Source: Clostridium sp. DL-VIII (GTDB lineage: Bacteria > Bacillota > Clostridia > Clostridiales > Clostridiaceae). From it: DNA of 64,000 nt. Below the pieces are notes generated by a model, which saw only the letters and a list, made by a program, of their open reading frames with translations, searched no databases and had not been told where the DNA came from. A program made the translations under genes and the position numbers. Below are positions 16,754 through 26,861 of the stretch, in pieces; the stretch's first letter is position 1; every line of letters begins with the position of its first letter. Where the stretch lies: NCBI RefSeq assembly GCF_000230835.1, contig NZ_CM001240.1, positions 5,970,279 to 6,034,278 on the forward strand. Reading direction: 5' to 3'.

Positions 16754-18763
16754 ATGAAAAAAAAATTAATATTGAGTCTAACCGCTATCGGATTATTTTT
16801 AAGCTTAGCAATCCCCCCTAGCAACAGCATGAATCAGGTTACAGGTAGTTTTTCAACAGTAGCATATGCTGCCGGTAACTCTTTACCAGCCAACACCAAA
16901 GATGGAACTATTCTTCATGCCTTTGACTGGTCTTTTAATACAATAAAGAATGAATTACCAAATATTGCAGCAGCAGGCTTCAAATCAGTTCAAGTTTCTC
17001 CTGTACAAGGAACTAAAAGCTCATCTACTGATGCAAGTAATTGGTGGTTATTATATCAACCAACCAATCAGTCTATTGGTAATGCTCAACTTGGAACTGA
17101 GGCTCAATTCAAGGAACTTTGTACTGAAGCCGCAAAATATAATATTTCAATTATTGTAGATGTAGTAATGAATCATATGGCTAATAATGGGAATGCAGAC
17201 CAATTAGATTCCTCAGTAGATTCTAGTTTTCAAAATACTAATTATTATCATAACTTAGGACAATGTGCTAATTGGAGTGATAGGTATTCTATTACACAAG
17301 AAGGAATTGGTATGCCGGACTTAAATACCCAAAATTCTGAAGTCCAAAGTAAAGCAATTACTTTTTTAAATCAATGTGCATCAGATGGGGCTGATGGCTT
17401 CCGCTTTGATGCAGCTAAGCATATTGAAACTAATATAGGCTTAGATGCTGGTAAGTCCTGGGCAGGAAATTACTGGACTAACGTTTTAGGAAATCTCACA
17501 AATGAATCAAATTTATTCATATATGGTGAAATATTGCAAGATGGAACAGTAGATAATATTTCCTCCTACGAAACATTTATGAATGTTTCCGCAAGCAATT
17601 TAGGATATGGTATTAGAAGCGCAATCACTTCTAATAATTTAAGTTCTATTGGCACTACCTTTTATGGAATCGATTCCAATAAAGCTGTAGATTTTGTTGA
17701 AACTCATGATAACTATGAAGATGGTACAAGTAAAAGCTTAACAGATACTCAAAGGAAAATGGGCTGGGCAATTGCTGCTGGTCGTGCAAATGCAACTCCT
17801 TTATTTTTTGACAGGCCTACCAGTTCAATTGGGAGTGAAGGAGATTCCTTATGGAAAGACCCTGATATAATTGCAATTAATAATTTCCATAATGCAATGA
17901 TAAGTCAAAATGAATATTTAAGATGGACAAACAATAATCAAACTATGTTAATAGATCGTGGCGCTATTGGTACCTTAATTGTTAACGATGGTTCAAATAC
18001 ATCTATTAATTGCTCGACTAACTTGGCAAATGGAACTTACACTAACCACGGTAGTTCAAGCTGCACATTAACTGTTTCAAACGGAACAATTTCTGGAACT
18101 ATTCCAGTAAATTCAGTCATAGTACTTTATAATGTCAGTTCAAATACAAGTGGAAATAGTGGTGGTTCAACTACAACTTATTCACCAACTTCAGGCTATA
18201 AGGTAGATTATGATAGCAGCACTCTTACTCAAGGTAATAGTTTTACAATATACTATAATGGTTCTCTAGCTAGTTCAAGCAGCGTTTCTCTTCATTTGGG
18301 ATATAACAGCTGGACAAATCCAAGCGATGTTGCCATGACAAAAGATTCAACAAGTGGTTTTTGGAAGGGAAATATAAATATTCCTACTTCAGTTACAAAA
18401 TTGGATTTTGATTTTACTAACGGAAGCAGTTGGGATAATAATAGCAGTCAAAATTGGCATTTACCTGTATATTCAAGCTCTGTTCCAGTACAAGTAACTC
18501 CAGCTCCAACTGCTGGAAAAAGCATTACAGTTTATTATAATGGAAGTTTAGCTTCTAGCGCTTCTTCTATGACATTACACTGGGGATATAATAATTGGGC
18601 AAGCACAAATGATGTCACAATGATTAAGCACTCTGATGGGAAGTGGTCTGCTACAATTACAGTACCATCTGGTAGTTATATGCTTAATATGTGTTTTAAA
18701 AATAATTCAGATACTTGGGATAGTAACAGCTCTAGTAACTACAATTATTCCGTTGCAGAATAA
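16754..18763 (+). CDS. Secreted alpha-amylase with two starch-binding modules
   Basis: Endo-acting starch hydrolase, exported. 669 residues. The signal peptide covers about residues 1-40 (MKKKLILSLTAIGLFLSLAI, AYAA end). The GH13 barrel follows: DVVMNHM at about 136-142, GFRFDAAKH with nucleophile Asp219, YGEIL with acid/base Glu259, and THDN with Asp319. After the C-terminal beta domain and a Ser/Thr/Gly linker come two similar modules (about 500-580 and 590-669, each with YYNGSLAS and a conserved Trp pattern) of the CBM25/26 type that binds starch granules. ATG follows AAGGAG. It lies alone inside the polysaccharide region, so its placement gives no functional hint. Operator-like palindromes suggest carbon-source control. 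Confidence 0.95.
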   Translation: MKKKLILSLTAIGLFLSLAIPPSNSMNQVTGSFSTVAYAAGNSLPANTKDGTILHAFDWSFNTIKNELPNIAAAGFKSVQVSPVQGTKSSSTDASNWWLLYQPTNQSIGNAQLGTEAQFKELCTEAAKYNISIIVDVVMNHMANNGNADQLDSSVDSSFQNTNYYHNLGQCANWSDRYSITQEGIGMPDLNTQNSEVQSKAITFLNQCASDGADGFRFDAAKHIETNIGLDAGKSWAGNYWTNVLGNLTNESNLFIYGEILQDGTVDNISSYETFMNVSASNLGYGIRSAITSNNLSSIGTTFYGIDSNKAVDFVETHDNYEDGTSKSLTDTQRKMGWAIAAGRANATPLFFDRPTSSIGSEGDSLWKDPDIIAINNFHNAMISQNEYLRWTNNNQTMLIDRGAIGTLIVNDGSNTSINCSTNLANGTYTNHGSSSCTLTVSNGTISGTIPVNSVIVLYNVSSNTSGNSGGSTTTYSPTSGYKVDYDSSTLTQGNSFTIYYNGSLASSSSVSLHLGYNSWTNPSDVAMTKDSTSGFWKGNINIPTSVTKLDFDFTNGSSWDNNSSQNWHLPVYSSSVPVQVTPAPTAGKSITVYYNGSLASSASSMTLHWGYNNWASTNDVTMIKHSDGKWSATITVPSGSYMLNMCFKNNSDTWDSNSSSNYNYSVAE

Positions 18764-18798
18764 TACCATAATTGATTAGTAATATATTTATTAAATAA

Positions 18799-18875
18799 AG
18801 AGAACCAAGCATATATCCTTAGGAGTTAATCATAAATTTAATTTAATAAAACTCATGAGATAATGTTTGGTCTCT
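18799..18875 (+). terminator. Possible terminator of the amylase gene
   Basis: AGAGAACCAAGCAT pairs with ATGTTTGGTCTCT (one bulge, one wobble) across a ~50-nt loop, followed by ATTTTCTC. The long loop makes it uncertain. Confidence 0.4.
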
Positions 18876-18935
18876 ATTTTCTCTATGTTATTAAGACTAT
18901 TCTTTTATTTTTAATAAAGCACATACCAATAAATA

Positions 18936-20435
18936 CTATATAATCTTATACTCTTTTATTGAATTTGCTGATCTATATCCATTATTTTCTCTTCTATATA
19001 CTTGTATACATGCTACTGAAAATCCAATTAATATCCAATATGAAAATACATATGTTATTGAACTTGGACCAAAACTAGCTGGTGCAAAGGCAATTAAACC
19101 TGCAACTGCTGCAAAACACATAATGCTTCTTTTCTTTATTCCAATAATTAAATTACTTATAAGCAAGTATAAATAATATACTCCATACAATACTATACCT
19201 GGTAATCCAAAGTCACCTAGAATTTCTATTGGATAGCAATGTGGACTATAAACTGTTTCCGTATTTCCTTGATTTCTTATAAATTGTTCAACATTACCTA
19301 CCCCATATCCAAGGAATTTCTTATCTTGTAGAACTCCTCTTAAAACATCCTTTATAATCGTTCCTCTAACATTTATAGATCCCGCTCCGCCTTCTTCAAT
19401 ATCTAATGCTTCTAGAGAATGTAATTTACCAGAAAGTCCATTAAAATTTTCTATTTGTTTATCATTCACTGGTTGTATTTTAACAAGCATATAACTATAT
19501 CTATACGATATAACTAATCCAACTATTAATATTATTGGAAAAATCATTTTCCCAATACCTAATTTTTTAATATTAAATATTGAATAAATCACATATACTA
19601 TTAGCCCAAAGGTTACTGCAAAAATTCCAGTTCTTGATGTCGTAATAGTAACTATAGTAATACCCGCCCATGACACTAATGCAAGCCAAATTTTAACTGC
19701 AATATTATCAATTTTATAAATACCATAGAAACAAATTGGTAGTAATACTGCAATAGCCGCTGCTAAATTATTTGTATTAAATGAAAATACTATTGGCCAT
19801 GCTTTTATTGTATTAAGAGATATAGGTGCTAAGCTGTCTTTAAAACTATCATAGTAGTGCTTTATAGGCAATTGCTGTCCCACAAGTACTTCTACAGAAC
19901 CAATGATAACTACTAAAGAGATTAATAATAACAATAAATTTATAGTCTTGTTAATTCTTTCCTTATTTATATTGTAAATCATCATATCAACGATAAATGC
20001 AAACATCATTAAGTATATGGCTATGTACTTAATGGATAAACTTCTATTTAATGCCCATAGTATACTAATACAAGCATAAATAAACCATATAGCATATATA
20101 GCTAGAATCTTCTTGTCTATATTTATAAAAACCTCTCTATCCTTAAATGCCTTATATAACGATACAAGCGTAAATATGCCTAAAACTATATGAAACATAT
20201 ATACATTTTCTCTTCCTGGAACATATAGTGAATAATCATAAAATGCAGATACTAAAAGTACTCCATATAACACATTATATAAATCTGTATCTCTAACCAC
20301 AAGAATTACTGCTATAAGCACAGTTAATATATACATTCCAGCTATAAGATAATTTCCACTTGCTATCCCTAAAAAACCACTAATAACAAATATAATCAAT
20401 AATAATATGCTTCTCATTACATTTTCTCTAGTCAT
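18936..20435 (-). CDS. O-antigen polymerase/ligase-like membrane protein
   Basis: 499 residues with about 10-12 membrane helices and one large loop (about residues 310-390, GGAGSINVRGTIIKDVLRGV and GYGVGNVEQF). That layout and the loop's placement before the last helices fit the Wzy_C / WaaL-like group, which polymerises or ligates lipid-linked repeat units on the outer membrane face. It starts 2 nt after the stop of the CapD-type dehydratase gene, with a GGAG ribosome site inside the upstream gene's end, so the two are co-transcribed. Whether it is polymerase or ligase cannot be read from sequence. Confidence 0.85.
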   Translation of the reverse strand: MTRENVMRSILLLIIFVISGFLGIASGNYLIAGMYILTVLIAVILVVRDTDLYNVLYGVLLVSAFYDYSLYVPGRENVYMFHIVLGIFTLVSLYKAFKDREVFINIDKKILAIYAIWFIYACISILWALNRSLSIKYIAIYLMMFAFIVDMMIYNINKERINKTINLLLLLISLVVIIGSVEVLVGQQLPIKHYYDSFKDSLAPISLNTIKAWPIVFSFNTNNLAAAIAVLLPICFYGIYKIDNIAVKIWLALVSWAGITIVTITTSRTGIFAVTFGLIVYVIYSIFNIKKLGIGKMIFPIILIVGLVISYRYSYMLVKIQPVNDKQIENFNGLSGKLHSLEALDIEEGGAGSINVRGTIIKDVLRGVLQDKKFLGYGVGNVEQFIRNQGNTETVYSPHCYPIEILGDFGLPGIVLYGVYYLYLLISNLIIGIKKRSIMCFAAVAGLIAFAPASFGPSSITYVFSYWILIGFSVACIQVYRRENNGYRSANSIKEYKII

Positions 20436-20437
20436 AA

Positions 20438-22303
20438 CTACTCCTTATCTGCATTTTCTGCAGCCACTTCATCTTCATTTTTATAATGATATGTTGGGAC
20501 AATTTTTTGCATTTGATGCTTAATTTCTCCTATATCATTAACTTCTAATAAACTTTGTAGTTGTTCAAGCTTCTCCTTTAAAGTATCCATATCTTCAAAT
20601 GTAGGCTTTCCAACATATATCTTATTATGAACGGTATTTTCTAAACCTTCTTCGCTCATTAAAAGCTCTTCATATAATTTTTCACCTGGTCTGAGCCCTG
20701 TAAATACAATTTTTATATCTCTATTAGGTTCTAGACCTGAAAGCTTAATCAAATCACATGCTAAGTCATAAATCTTAACTGGTTTCCCCATATCTAATAC
20801 AAAAACTTCTCCACCCTTAGCAAATGCACCTGCTTGAAGCACTAATTGAGCAGCTTCTGGAATCAACATAAAATATCTAATAATCTTTTTATGAGTTACT
20901 GTTACTGGACCCCCATGAGCAATTTGTCTTTTAAATATAGGTATAACAGAGCCATTACTTCCAAGCACATTACCAAACCTAACAGCTACAAACTCTGTTT
21001 TAGACTGCTTATCCATAGCCTGAATAATCATTTCACATAATCTCTTAGTAGCTCCCATTATATTTGTTGGATTAACAGCCTTGTCTGTTGAAATCATAAC
21101 AAATCTTTCAACATTTGCGATACTTGCTTCCTGAGCTAAATTTAATGTTCCAAACACATTATTTTTAATAGCCTCCTTAGGGCTGTCTTCCATTAATGGA
21201 ACATGCTTATGAGCGGCTGCATGGAACACAACATTTATCCTATATCTAGTAAATACCTCATGAATTCTCTTTTTATCTCTAACAGAACCTATTAATACAG
21301 TAAGGTTCATGTCTGGAAAATCTTCCTTAAGTTCATTTTGGATATCATACGCGTTATTCTCATAGATATCAAATATAATAAGCCTTTTAGGATTATACAT
21401 AGCTATCTGCCTGCAGAGTTCTGAACCTATTGAACCACCGCCTCCAGTAACTAATATCGTTTTTCCTTCAATATAATGAGATATTCCCTTGTTGTCCAAT
21501 TGAATCGGGTCTCTCCCAAGTAAATCTTCTAAGTCAACATCCTTAATTCTGCTGACTGTAGCGTCCCCACTTAATATCTCATACATTCCAGGTATTATCT
21601 GCAATTTGCAATTAGTATTTTTACAAATATCTATTATTTCTGCTTTATTCTTTGCATCTAATGATGGAATAGCGATTACGATTAAGTCAATCTCCTGCTC
21701 GCCTACTATATAAGGTATATCATATCTGTTACCTTCAATTTTTACTCCTGATATTCTTTTACCAATCTTATTTTTATCATCATCTATAAGAACTATAGGA
21801 TTATATTTAAGTTCTCTTCTTGCCATCATTTCATTAATAATCATAGTTCCAGCAGAACCTGCTCCAACTATCATTACCCTTCTTTGGTCAGCTGAATACT
21901 TGAACGGTATGTACAAAAGTGTTCTTCTATAAACTCTATAAAGAATTCTGTAACCTAATACAAAAAAAATACTTAAAAGTATTCCAACAACACAAACATT
22001 TAAAGGAACTGTATTTCCCAAAGAACTTCTAGTATATCCAATAGATATTATACCTGCTAAAATATTTCCTCCAACACCCAATAAAAATTCATCTGTACCA
22101 GTTAAATGCCATAAACTTTCATACATTTTAAATAAATAGAAACATATCAAGTAAACAAAACTTAATACTATACAATCATGACTATATATTCTTGCTATTT
22201 CTGTAAAGTCACCACTATTCGTTATGTTTATAGCAAAAAGGTATGCCATATTAACCATAAACATATCAATAATCATAATTATTAATGTTTTCCAACTTCT
22301 CAA
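20438..22303 (-). CDS. CapD/WbpM-type UDP-sugar 4,6-dehydratase, membrane-bound
   Basis: 621 residues. About four N-terminal membrane helices (1-110) precede a first Rossmann-like domain (VMIVGAGSAGTMIINEMM, about 143-160) and a second catalytic SDR domain (ILVTGGGGSIGSELCRQI, about 285-302). The active site reads STDKAVNPTNIMGATKR: the usual SDR Tyr is Met, the Ser-Met-Lys pattern typical of this large dehydratase class. It likely converts UDP-GlcNAc to a 4-keto-6-deoxy sugar, the first step to rare aminosugars such as FucNAc or QuiNAc. It is overlapped closely by the polymerase gene downstream; GT2 and LicD genes lie upstream. Confidence 0.93.
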   Translation of the reverse strand: MRSWKTLIIMIIDMFMVNMAYLFAINITNSGDFTEIARIYSHDCIVLSFVYLICFYLFKMYESLWHLTGTDEFLLGVGGNILAGIISIGYTRSSLGNTVPLNVCVVGILLSIFFVLGYRILYRVYRRTLLYIPFKYSADQRRVMIVGAGSAGTMIINEMMARRELKYNPIVLIDDDKNKIGKRISGVKIEGNRYDIPYIVGEQEIDLIVIAIPSLDAKNKAEIIDICKNTNCKLQIIPGMYEILSGDATVSRIKDVDLEDLLGRDPIQLDNKGISHYIEGKTILVTGGGGSIGSELCRQIAMYNPKRLIIFDIYENNAYDIQNELKEDFPDMNLTVLIGSVRDKKRIHEVFTRYRINVVFHAAAHKHVPLMEDSPKEAIKNNVFGTLNLAQEASIANVERFVMISTDKAVNPTNIMGATKRLCEMIIQAMDKQSKTEFVAVRFGNVLGSNGSVIPIFKRQIAHGGPVTVTHKKIIRYFMLIPEAAQLVLQAGAFAKGGEVFVLDMGKPVKIYDLACDLIKLSGLEPNRDIKIVFTGLRPGEKLYEELLMSEEGLENTVHNKIYVGKPTFEDMDTLKEKLEQLQSLLEVNDIGEIKHQMQKIVPTYHYKNEDEVAAENADKE

Positions 22304-22503
22304 TTTGACTTTCCTCCTATCTGGAAAGATTTTTATTAAAATCTTAAACTCTATTTCTAGGTCATATTAAAAAATAATACCTTAATAAGGTTAGTCTATT
22401 TTTTATTACTCTATAAAAATGCGGTCACCTAATAATTCATAACTATGAGGTAGCATAACTATCTACTAGCTACAAAATGCACCTCACATCCTAGACTATT
22501 ATT

Positions 22504-23487
22504 TTATTTCATATGCCCAAAAACTTTCAATAAAATATTAGGAAAATATAATATTCCTTTACATTGAATTAAATACCTAATATAATTTTTATTAATTTTC
22601 TGTACTTTATAAGCTCTTAAATAATTTCTAACATGCTTTTTACTTAAAAATTCATGAAGCTCTCCATGAAATTGCTTATCTTTTGATAACATAGAAAAAA
22701 TATGACTTACTGCATATGGAATTTTATATTCTATAAGGAACTTCTTTATTTCTTCAAAATCACCCTGTGAATCAAGGTATTGCAATAAATCAACATACGA
22801 ATAATAGCAATCAAGATGTCTTAATGATACTGAATTAGTAACTGATAAATCCCATCTAACATAAAACATTAGAGCTTTATTTAGAGACATTATCTTTTTC
22901 ATTTTTAGTAATGACTTAACTGTAAACACAACATCTTCGGCATATTTTCTACTGCTATCAAAAAATATTTCATTTTCCTTTATTATGGAAGTTTTATATA
23001 ACGCACTTCCCATCCCAATTGTTATGTCACAATTCAACTGCTTTAATGCGCCTTCCCTTCCACTTATGTCATGCTCTAAAAATCTAGTTGTACTTGGAAC
23101 TAATACGTTATCTTTTGGATCTACTTGAATATAATCACAAAAAACTAAATCATATTTAAATTCTGCTGCTTTTTGATACATGAGTTTTATGTAATCTTCA
23201 TGAATATAATCATCAGAATCTAAGAAGCATACATATTCCCCTTTTGCCTCTGATATTCCTTTATTTCTTGCAGCACTAACTCCACTGTTTTTCTGGCTTA
23301 TTATTCTATAATTTACATCTGAATTTATAAGTAACTTTTCGGCTATTTCAATGCTCCTATCTTTTGAACCATCATCTATAAGCAAAAGCTCAAAACTCTT
23401 AGAACTCTGATTTATGATAGAATTTATTGTTTTTTCAATGCATCTTTCTACATTATAAACTGGAGTAATTATAGATACATTTATCAA
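22504..23487 (-). CDS. Glycosyltransferase family 2
   Basis: 327-residue GT-A enzyme, cytoplasmic. It begins INVSIITPVYNVERCIEKTI, with LLLIDDGSKDRS, NSGVSAARNKGI and the metal-binding FLDSDDYI (DxD type). The start codon is TTG at 23487 with AAAGG about 11 nt upstream; no ATG fits the domain start. The C-terminal ~100 residues resemble those of the GT2 at 24579-25565 (AYKVQKINKNYIRYLI versus KYKIYKLKKDRIKDFI), so the pair are probably paralogues flanking licD. Donor sugar is unknown. Confidence 0.9.
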   Translation of the reverse strand: MINVSIITPVYNVERCIEKTINSIINQSSKSFELLLIDDGSKDRSIEIAEKLLINSDVNYRIISQKNSGVSAARNKGISEAKGEYVCFLDSDDYIHEDYIKLMYQKAAEFKYDLVFCDYIQVDPKDNVLVPSTTRFLEHDISGREGALKQLNCDITIGMGSALYKTSIIKENEIFFDSSRKYAEDVVFTVKSLLKMKKIMSLNKALMFYVRWDLSVTNSVSLRHLDCYYSYVDLLQYLDSQGDFEEIKKFLIEYKIPYAVSHIFSMLSKDKQFHGELHEFLSKKHVRNYLRAYKVQKINKNYIRYLIQCKGILYFPNILLKVFGHMK

Positions 23488-23612
23488 TATTATTCACTAC
23501 CTTTACAATTCATTCTTTCTTCTTGAATTATACTAATATTGCTTACGATATGCAATATTTAGTCATTTTTCTTAAGTAAAATTTCATATTTTTGCCACAT
23601 AAAATCAAACAG

Positions 23613-24470
23613 CTAATTGTTCACTTTCAATTTTTTAATTTCCTTTGCATGCCATACGCGGTCTTCTTCCTTTGGCATAGTCATATAATCTCCATATAAT
23701 TGAGTTAATACAGCATCATAATTCTTAGGAGCATAAAAATGCTCTCCTTCAAATTCTAATTTAATTAATTCAAAATAATCCGTCTTTTTATAAATATACT
23801 CGCTCCAATAAGTATCAACTCCATATCCCATGTACTCTGAGTTTGGATCGTTCCATTTTACTAAAAAATCAAAAAATCTTAATCGTCTTTCATTTGGGAA
23901 CATAGTTGCAACTAATTTATAAAATGAAAAGGTAAGCTTGTTCTTAAAACTTAATTTTTCAGGCTTATCTCTAAGTCTCTTAAAGCTTTTCAGTATGTTG
24001 TAGCTAAGCGTTCGCTGTATTTTATACACAAAATTATGTTTAGGCAAACTATCATATGGAAATACATCTATAAAAATCCCATTATGCATTTTATAATTTT
24101 CGTTTGCACCTTCTTCTAGAAATATTGTATCATTATACCTAACTTTACATGGAACAGGATATACATCATAATATTCATCTGTTTCAAAGGTTTGTAAAAA
24201 TAAATATCCAGGAAGCTCTTTTTTAGCTATTTCCAAGAATTTTTTAAAATCTTCTCTTGGCATCCCAATATCAATATCATCATCCCATGGAATAAATCCC
24301 TTATGTCTAACAGCTCCAATTAATGTGCCTGCATCTAAAAAATATCTTAGTCCATGTTTTTCACATACATCATGAACGCTTTTTAAAATCTTTACCATGA
24401 TAATTTGAGCATCTCTTAATCCTAGATTTTCATAATCATCCTTATTGTATGTATAGTTATTATCCTTCAT
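23613..24470 (-). CDS. licD: LicD-family phosphotransferase
   Basis: Members transfer phosphocholine (or another phospho-substituent) from a CDP donor onto a surface glycan. 285 residues with the family's hallmarks: FLDAGTLIGAVRHKGFIPWD followed by DDIDIGMPREDF (nucleotidyltransferase-like metal Asps), VPCKVRY, and GIFIDVFPYDSLP in the middle. No membrane segment is seen. ATG follows AGGAAAGG. It lies between two paralogous GT2 genes in the minus-strand polysaccharide operon. LicC- and LicA-like genes occur 24-27 kb away in this window, supporting phosphocholine as the substituent, although some LicD relatives use ribitol or glycerol phosphate. Confidence 0.9.
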   Translation of the reverse strand: MKDNNYTYNKDDYENLGLRDAQIIMVKILKSVHDVCEKHGLRYFLDAGTLIGAVRHKGFIPWDDDIDIGMPREDFKKFLEIAKKELPGYLFLQTFETDEYYDVYPVPCKVRYNDTIFLEEGANENYKMHNGIFIDVFPYDSLPKHNFVYKIQRTLSYNILKSFKRLRDKPEKLSFKNKLTFSFYKLVATMFPNERRLRFFDFLVKWNDPNSEYMGYGVDTYWSEYIYKKTDYFELIKLEFEGEHFYAPKNYDAVLTQLYGDYMTMPKEEDRVWHAKEIKKLKVNN

Positions 24471-24578
24471 TACTTGTTTTCCTTTCCTACTACTCTTCCA
24501 CTGCTTATAGGTTAATGAAATTTCTAAATTTGATCTTTATTTTTTATTTGAAATACTTTAAATTTACTTTTAGCTTAT

Positions 24579-25565
24579 TTAAACTTTTTTGCTATAATAT
24601 TTCTCAACTATATCCGGCTTATATAAAATTAACCTACTTAAGATAAAATCCTTAATTCTATCTTTTTTCAGCTTATATATTTTATATTTACATAGATACT
24701 TTCTTACATCTGGATTTTTTATAAATTTATACATCTCATTATGTAATTCTCGTTTTACAGCAAATGCCACTACAACATTTACGATAGATTTTGGAATTCT
24801 ACTATGAATCATTGCATTTTCAAGTTCAACATTATTAACTCTTTTCTTCAAATACTCTAAAGTTTCGATATTTGAATAATACATATCCAAAAAGTTCAAT
24901 GATATATTATTCATAACAGATTCTTCCCATTTAACATAATGAGAGTATATTTTTTTTAAACAATATACTTTTTCAGCATATGAATAAGCTTTTATTTCAA
25001 AAGCTATATCCTCAGCAAATTTTCTATTAGTATCAAATTTGATATCATTTGAAATTATAAGTGTCCTTTTAAATAAATTTGCCATAATATGAGTATGTGA
25101 AGTACCATATATAAGCCCAAGAGCTGCTTCTTTACCAGTAAATAGGCCTTCTTTTAAATCATCTAAATTATTTAAAATCTCTGTCCCATTACTCTCCTCA
25201 AAGACATAGCCAGAATAAATCACATCACTATTTGTATCAATTGCTTTTTTATATAAATTCTCAAGCATATTGTCATCTATATAATCATCTGAATCTAAAA
25301 ATTGAATATACTCGCCTTTAGCTTCCTTAATTCCTAAATTTCTTGCTGAACTAACTCCACCATTTTCTTTTTTTATTATTCTATAAACAACATCAGAATT
25401 TTTTAAGTAGTCATTGGCAAATTCACTACTGTCATCTGGTGAACCATCATCAATAAATAAAACTTCAAAATCTTTAAAGCTTTGAGATTTAAGCGATTCT
25501 AGAGTCCTTAAAATCCTATTTCTAACCTTATAAACTGGTATTATGATACTAACCTTATAATCCAT
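24579..25565 (-). CDS. Glycosyltransferase family 2
   Basis: 328-residue GT-A enzyme: MDYKVSIIIPVYKVRNRILR start, VLFIDDGSPDDSS, NGGVSSARNLGI, and FLDSDDYI as the DxD-type site. I start it at MDYKVS, which has GGAGGCATTTAT upstream; a frame extending 20 codons earlier lacks a ribosome site. It is a paralogue of the GT2 at 22504-23487 along its full length. It lies between another GT2 gene upstream and licD downstream on the same strand. Confidence 0.9.
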   Translation of the reverse strand: MDYKVSIIIPVYKVRNRILRTLESLKSQSFKDFEVLFIDDGSPDDSSEFANDYLKNSDVVYRIIKKENGGVSSARNLGIKEAKGEYIQFLDSDDYIDDNMLENLYKKAIDTNSDVIYSGYVFEESNGTEILNNLDDLKEGLFTGKEAALGLIYGTSHTHIMANLFKRTLIISNDIKFDTNRKFAEDIAFEIKAYSYAEKVYCLKKIYSHYVKWEESVMNNISLNFLDMYYSNIETLEYLKKRVNNVELENAMIHSRIPKSIVNVVVAFAVKRELHNEMYKFIKNPDVRKYLCKYKIYKLKKDRIKDFILSRLILYKPDIVEKYYSKKV

Positions 25566-25670
25566 ATAAATGCCTCCAAATTCGCATAAGCTAAATACTT
25601 TTAAGATTATTACCATAAATATCAATTATAATTCGACGACATCTAATATCTCATTATTGAGAACTCATAA

Positions 25671-26555
25671 CTAGTTGTGTTTATTTATCTTTACATGCTT
25701 AATGTATAATTTTAAGGCATATCCAAATTCTCGTACATATAAAAATCTCTTTGCAAAGCTCAATATCCACTTATTTATGTACTCTACAGTTTCTTCTTTT
25801 TCCTGCTTATATAAATCGCTTAAAATCTGTCTTTTTACTAATTCTTTATATTCTTTTTTATTACTAATATATTGCTTTTTGCTAAGTTCTAATGTTTGAT
25901 TATACATTAACTGAGTTTTAGAATCAGAAAAACTTTCTCCATATACTCTATATTTAAATAAATATTCTGGAATGTTATGAATTTTTGTCATCTTAGCTAT
26001 TCTTGTCCATAATTCATAATCCTCAACGGCATAGGATTCTTTACTCCCATATAAATTCTTCTTAAACAATTCAGTTCTCCCCATTATACTTCCATGGGCT
26101 AAAGGACAATTTAATGATAAAAATAATTTAATTAACTCATTACTTGATGGATAACTTACATTATATTGCTCTTTTCCTTCACCATCTATAACAGTATAAT
26201 GAGTTCCTACCAATCCATAGTCCGGTGAACTTTCTAAAAACTCCACCTCTTTTTCTAATCTCTCTGGCATGGAAACGTCATCACAATCCATTCTTGCTAT
26301 ATATTTACCTCTTGCAAGAGATATACCTTTATTCAGGGATGCAATTAACTTTAAATTTTTTTCATTATTAATTAGTCTTATACGTGGGTCTTTATATGAC
26401 TCAATTATTTTTACACTATTATCTGTAGAGCCATCATTTATTATTAAAAACTCAAAACCAGTAAAAGTCTGATCTAGTATACTTTCAATTGCTTCTTTAA
26501 GGAATTTCTCACCATTATATACTGACATTAAGACAGTTACCATTGGCTTATCCAT
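25671..26555 (-). CDS. Glycosyltransferase family 2
   Basis: 294-residue GT-A enzyme, first gene of this minus-strand group. PMVTVLMSVYNGEKFLKEAI at the start, FLIINDGSTDNSVKII, and KYIARMDCDDVS carrying the DxD-type metal site; HGSIMGRTELF and YAVEDYELWTRIAK fit the family's acceptor-side region. It is different in sequence from the other two GT2 proteins nearby, so it probably makes a separate linkage. ATG follows GAGGTGATAAG. Donor and acceptor are unknown. Confidence 0.9.
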   Translation of the reverse strand: MDKPMVTVLMSVYNGEKFLKEAIESILDQTFTGFEFLIINDGSTDNSVKIIESYKDPRIRLINNEKNLKLIASLNKGISLARGKYIARMDCDDVSMPERLEKEVEFLESSPDYGLVGTHYTVIDGEGKEQYNVSYPSSNELIKLFLSLNCPLAHGSIMGRTELFKKNLYGSKESYAVEDYELWTRIAKMTKIHNIPEYLFKYRVYGESFSDSKTQLMYNQTLELSKKQYISNKKEYKELVKRQILSDLYKQEKEETVEYINKWILSFAKRFLYVREFGYALKLYIKHVKINKHN

Positions 26556-26861
26556 AACTTATCACCTCATATATTTTTGCGTGGTATGCTTCACGACAAA
26601 ATTTTCATAAAAACCTTAATTCATCGAAATACCACTCCACCGCTTGAACATAAAAATTATCATTGATTTTTATATTCAAACACATATATTTTACCACTTA
26701 AAGGCTTTCCAAACAACAGAAATAGCTATTCCAAAATATTTTTAATTTTGAAATAGCTTTTTGCTTTATTTTATTTCTTAAACTATTTTGTAAATGTTCA
26801 TTAATTTCAACATCTTATATAAATTCTATTGTCAGCTATATAATGAAGTACTAAATAAATA
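26556..26861. other. 306-nt spacer between operons
   Basis: It contains a short inverted repeat GTGGTAT / ATACCAC (26581-26635) and the hairpin at 26724-26758. Short frames across the end of the downstream surface-protein gene have no ribosome site. No gene is supported. Confidence 0.5.
26724..26758. terminator. Terminator-like hairpin after the 575-residue surface protein gene
   Basis: AGCTATTCCAAAAT / ATTTTGAAATAGCT, 14-bp arms with one mismatch and a 7-nt loop. It lies about 100 nt past the gene at 26862-28589; the T-rich tail is better on the plus side. Confidence 0.5.
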